In this document: positions 23,563 through 26,730 of the stretch, one piece after another
How the letters are laid out: each line of letters opens with the position of its first letter
Position numbering within the stretch: the first letter of the stretch is position 1
Origin: an uncultured Kiritimatiellota bacterium
GTDB taxonomy: Bacteria; Verrucomicrobiota; Kiritimatiellia; RFP12; UBA1067
Assembly: GCA_934675625.1 (NCBI GenBank)
Contig: CAKURH010000053.1
Location: forward strand, 1 to 26,730
Reading direction: 5' to 3'
DNA: 26,730 nucleotides
Made by a program: the position numbers and the translations under genes
The notes under the pieces: model-generated
Database searches by the model: none
What the model was told of the DNA's origin: nothing
Seen by the model: the letters and a program-made list of their open reading frames with translations, nothing else

Positions 23563-26139
23563 ATGAGCAAGCTGTTGATTCTCGTTGGATCGCTGGCCGT
23601 GTTCCCGGCGACGTTCGCCTCGATGGGCGGAATCTGGCGGACGGAGGAGACGCCACCGGAAGACCTGCGCTTCCGTACATGGCGCGCAAAAGCCGAGAAC
23701 GTCTCGTTCACGGCGCACGACGCTTTCGAGGACCATGCGCCCGCCTATGAGGTGCGCTATGCGGGCACGGGCGCGAAGGGCGAAGGCCGTCTGGATCTGG
23801 CCGTCTACCCTTACCAGTGGATGCTCGACTCGTGGATTCCGCCCTATGTCGCCACCCGCGTTCGCACGCTCGCCTACTCGGTCTATCCGATCGCCTCGTC
23901 GGGCGGCTGCGCGCCGACGCTGCGGGTGCGCTTTGCGCGCCCGTACGAGAAGGGGTGGATCAGGGAGCTTGACCTCAACAGGAAGGGTCTCCGCACGAAC
24001 GCCTGGAATGCCGTCACGCGCGATGTCCATCCGGGGCCGAGGAGGCGCTTCGGCGACGTCTCGTTCCTCTTTCGCGGCGGCGAGGGGACGAGCTGCGCGT
24101 TCATGCTTGCCGACGTCCGCCTGATTCTCGACGACGGCAGCGCCTACGAGGTCCTGAACCCCGATGCGCCGCGCTATCGGACGGGCATGAAGGCGCCGCT
24201 GCGGACGAAGCCCCTGAAGGCGCGTCCCGCGCGTCCGTCGCTCCAGTTCGGCGGCGATCTGCTCTTCTGGTTCGACCGCTACCCGGATCAGCTGGCGGAG
24301 GCTTCCGCTTTCATGCGGCGCTACTTCCCCGAATACGACATCGTCCTTTCGGATGGGCGCCCGCCGGAGCCGATCTACGACCGGACGCTGGCCGCCTATC
24401 CGGACAACCTCTTCTACCAGTGGCAAAAGGGCCAGCACGACATGCGCTACGCCGCGCTGAAGGACGCGCTCGTGAAGGATCCGACGGGGCGTCCGCAGTT
24501 CAAGAAGCTCAACTCGGTCGTGGCGACGCATCCCGTGATCCGCGACGCGCTGGAGGACCAGGTCGCCTACGCGGGCTCGCTGGGCGTCAACAGCCTGCTC
24601 CAGTTCGACTACGTGTGGTTCAACCGCGATGGCGTCTGGGGCTTTGACGCGGCGAGCACGGCGGCGTTCCGCGAAGACCTGACCGGGGCGGACGAGGGGC
24701 TGCGGCTCGTCGCGACCGCGTCGCGTCCCGCGCGGACGATCCGCTTCTGGGACTACTACGAGGACTACTACGGACGACGGCTCACGCCGTCCGACTGGGG
24801 CCTCGCGTCGTGGGCGGACTACGTGCCGCGCTTCGGGACGCAGGAGGAGAAGGATCTCCATGTCGCGCTGATCGCTTACGAGTGGCTGCGGCAAGGGCAG
24901 CGGTTCGGCGACTGGACGGCGAAATACTGCGCGGGCGCGCCGTTCGACTACCTCCTGAACGGAGAGGGGGCCGAGAACGGCAACGACCACGTCTACCTCG
25001 TTCAGCTGGAGAACACGGGCTTCGTCTCGCCGGAGTTCTTCAGCTTCGCGCCGAAGGACATCCGAGGCTATTACCGCAGTGCGGGGCGCTTCCTGCGCAC
25101 GGCGCACGCGGCCGGCAAGCGCTTCGGCATCTGCGTCGAGGGCACGCGCGGCGGCTGGCGGACGCAGCCCTACTGGTCGGCGCGGACGGGCTACGCCGTC
25201 TGCTACCTGCTCTCGGCGCTGGGATTCGACGCCTTTGAGTACGACGGCCTCACGCTTCCGCTGGAGATGAAGCGGTGGGCGGATCTGCTGGACGGCTCCG
25301 CCTCGAACCGCGCAAAGCTCGCCGCGCTTGGGTTCGCCGACGCGCGCGCCTACCGTCAGGCGAAGCGGGATGGCGCGCGGAAGCGTCCGCCGACGGGCGT
25401 CTGGCACGTCACGGAGCGCGCACCGAACTGGACGGGCTGGATGGGGACGTTCATGGAGTCGCGGGCGAGCTTTCGCGGCAACGACTTCCGACAGGAGCTG
25501 CGCGACCTGGCCCTCGACTACGAAATGACCGACCCGCAGGAGCTGTCGGAGGTCCTGGACAAGGCGACGGTCATCTTCGCCGCGCCGCAGATCCGGCACG
25601 TCGGGGTGCGCCCGCAGTTGGCGCGCTGGCTGGCGGAGCGGCCGGGGCGGACGCTTGTCACGAACCGCGCCGACATCGCGCGCGTCGCCGCCGACCTGAA
25701 TCTGCCGGCCGTGCAGCGGCCCGGGAAGGGCAAGGGGTTTGCCGACGCCCTGACGTACGACTGCCGCGTCGGGTCGGTCGCCGTCCTGTTCAACCGTGCG
25801 GCGGCGCAGGCGGCCGACCGGGACCGGTGGTACAAGAACGTCTGGCAGCCGCGTCTGCACAAGAGCACTTACGACGAACGCCTTTTGCTCTATCCCGACC
25901 GGGTGAAGGGCGCGGAGACGGCGGCGGACGTGCCGGTCGCCGGGCGCGGCGCGCATCGCGTCTACCGCTTCCTCGCGGACGTCGAATCGGTCGTCGAGCC
26001 GCAGGGCGGGTTCCTGCGCCTCGCGCTCGGCGACGCCTTCACGGATGTCGTCTACTACGGCGAGGACACGCCCGCGTTCCGCGCGTTCCTCGACGACGTG
26101 AAGGCCGATCGAGAATTGACGGCTGAATTTCTCAAGTAA
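23563..26139 (+). CDS. Large secreted hypothetical protein, probable glycoside hydrolase-like barrel
   Basis: 858 residues. AAAGGAATAGG precedes ATG 23563, five bases after the MFS stop. A signal peptide (about 1-19, ending TFAS) leads a beta-rich N-terminal region (to about 215), then a region with alternating Trp/Tyr/Asp-rich strands suggesting a TIM barrel (LLFWFDRYPDQ, LLQFDYVWFNRDG, FWDYYEDYYG, YLVQLENTGF, FGICVEGTRGG with E526, FDAFEYDG). A C-terminal region (about 660-858) resembles the Rossmann-like and beta domains of GH42-type or putative-hydrolase proteins (KATVIFAAPQIRHV, RTLVTNRADIARVA). No named family is recognised with confidence. Its position between a carrier and GH97 supports a role in glycan breakdown. 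Confidence 0.65.
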   Translation: MSKLLILVGSLAVFPATFASMGGIWRTEETPPEDLRFRTWRAKAENVSFTAHDAFEDHAPAYEVRYAGTGAKGEGRLDLAVYPYQWMLDSWIPPYVATRVRTLAYSVYPIASSGGCAPTLRVRFARPYEKGWIRELDLNRKGLRTNAWNAVTRDVHPGPRRRFGDVSFLFRGGEGTSCAFMLADVRLILDDGSAYEVLNPDAPRYRTGMKAPLRTKPLKARPARPSLQFGGDLLFWFDRYPDQLAEASAFMRRYFPEYDIVLSDGRPPEPIYDRTLAAYPDNLFYQWQKGQHDMRYAALKDALVKDPTGRPQFKKLNSVVATHPVIRDALEDQVAYAGSLGVNSLLQFDYVWFNRDGVWGFDAASTAAFREDLTGADEGLRLVATASRPARTIRFWDYYEDYYGRRLTPSDWGLASWADYVPRFGTQEEKDLHVALIAYEWLRQGQRFGDWTAKYCAGAPFDYLLNGEGAENGNDHVYLVQLENTGFVSPEFFSFAPKDIRGYYRSAGRFLRTAHAAGKRFGICVEGTRGGWRTQPYWSARTGYAVCYLLSALGFDAFEYDGLTLPLEMKRWADLLDGSASNRAKLAALGFADARAYRQAKRDGARKRPPTGVWHVTERAPNWTGWMGTFMESRASFRGNDFRQELRDLALDYEMTDPQELSEVLDKATVIFAAPQIRHVGVRPQLARWLAERPGRTLVTNRADIARVAADLNLPAVQRPGKGKGFADALTYDCRVGSVAVLFNRAAAQAADRDRWYKNVWQPRLHKSTYDERLLLYPDRVKGAETAADVPVAGRGAHRVYRFLADVESVVEPQGGFLRLALGDAFTDVVYYGEDTPAFRAFLDDVKADRELTAEFLK

Positions 26140-26158
26140 TGAACAAGACGAAACCAAG

Positions 26159-26730
26159 ATGAAAGCAATGAAAGCAAAATTGTTCGTGATTCCCGCGATG
26201 TCCGTGTCGCTCGGCCTTTGCGGCGCGGACGCCCGTGCGGCGGCGCTGAACGTCGCCTCGCCGGACGGGCGGCTGTCGCTCGGCTTCGAGACGGACGCGC
26301 AGGGGATGCGCTGGTCGCTCGCGCGCGACGGGCGCGAACTCGTGAAGCCCTCGAGCCTCGGCGTCGCGTTCGCCGTGGGGAGCCCGCTGGAGAAGGGCGC
26401 GGAGCGTCTCGCCGAGATGCGGGTGCGGAACGTCCGCCGCGCGTCGTCCGACACGGCGTGGACGACGCGGCTCTCGCGGCGCGAGACGGTGCGCGACCGC
26501 TTCAACGAGCTGGCGGTCGAGCTGGAGGAGGCGGAGGCGCGGGCGGTGCGCGTCGGCCTCGGGCAGACGGCGGTCGAGCGGCTGCCGCGCCGGCTGACGC
26601 TCGTCTTCCGAGCCTACGACGAGGGCGTCGCGTTCCGCTACGCCTTCCCCGAACAGGCGGCGTTCGACGGCTTCGCGCTCACGGACGAGCTGACGGAGTG
26701 GCGGTTCGCGGCGGACGCGCAGGCGTGGAC
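26159..26730 (+). CDS. Glycoside hydrolase family 97 (N-terminal part; runs off window)
   Basis: The frame is open from ATG 26159 to the window end, 190 codons plus two bases. A signal peptide (about 1-29, ending ARAA) is followed by the GH97 N-terminal beta domain: LNVASPDGRLSLGFETDAQGMRW-like start, GRELVKPSSLGV, RFNELAVELEE and RAYDEGVAFRYAFP. GH97 enzymes (SusB-like) are exported alpha-glucosidases or alpha-galactosidases; the catalytic barrel that decides which lies outside the window. A second ATG at 26168 is possible. Starts 19 bases after the preceding stop in the same unit. Confidence 0.85.
   Translation, partial: MKAMKAKLFVIPAMSVSLGLCGADARAAALNVASPDGRLSLGFETDAQGMRWSLARDGRELVKPSSLGVAFAVGSPLEKGAERLAEMRVRNVRRASSDTAWTTRLSRRETVRDRFNELAVELEEAEARAVRVGLGQTAVERLPRRLTLVFRAYDEGVAFRYAFPEQAAFDGFALTDELTEWRFAADAQAW

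Noticed and set aside
23542..26505. 987-residue minus-strand frame
   Set aside because: Antisense to the large secreted protein and to GH97; no motifs or start signals.

Overview
The window is GC-rich DNA from a bacterium that devotes much of its genome to breaking down polysaccharides. The best guess is an uncultured Verrucomicrobiota relative, such as a Kiritimatiellae or Lentisphaeria gut lineage. This rests on gene content only: secreted SUMF1-domain proteins, a XylR-type AraC regulator with a sugar-binding half, an AAA-ATPase-like/PDDEXK protein, DUF6259 and GH97 proteins, and F5/8C-like repeat proteins. No rRNA, tRNA or other taxonomic marker is present.

Layout. (1) 1-401: 3' end of a secreted glycoside hydrolase paralogous to the one at 9007. 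(2) 470-3834: a promoter, a short secreted protein, two paralogous SUMF1-domain secreted proteins and a perfect-stem terminator. (3) 3918-5660: an apparently leaderless AAA-ATPase-like/PDDEXK gene. (4) 5741-10719: a promoter, a KDPG aldolase fused to a VOC-like domain, a lipoprotein beta-helix (pectate-lyase-like) protein and a clan GH-A hydrolase. (5) 10742-11647: a promoter and a divergent type I dehydroquinase-like protein. (6) 11648-12189: repeat-bearing non-coding DNA. (7) 12190-13338, minus strand: the XylR-type regulator, apparently leaderless. (8) 13390-20564: a divergent promoter and a long operon of an F5/8C-like three-repeat protein, an SDR, a DUF6259 hydrolase-like protein, an epimerase-like protein and a Gfo/Idh/MocA protein, the last two coupled by 4-base overlaps. 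(9) 20565-21309: non-coding DNA built as a giant nested inverted repeat. (10) 21310-26730: a PIG3-type quinone oxidoreductase, an MFS carrier, a large secreted protein and the start of a GH97 enzyme.

How it may work together (inference). Secreted hydrolases and lyase-like proteins release sugars or uronates, the MFS carrier imports them, and the SDR, epimerase-like, Gfo/Idh, DHQase-like and KDPG-aldolase proteins convert them toward pyruvate and triose phosphate. The regulator between units 5 and 8 is a candidate for coordinating the units, because four plus-strand units share one unusual promoter layout.

The least explained signals are: (a) the four-promoter motif in fixed register; (b) the roughly 560-base mirror-ordered inverted repeat around 20885; (c) 9-base-period CGCARAG arrays at three places; (d) 8-base-period AGGTGGAR arrays that serve as ribosome-binding sites at two gene junctions; and (e) two genes whose -10 box lies exactly 7 bases before the ATG.
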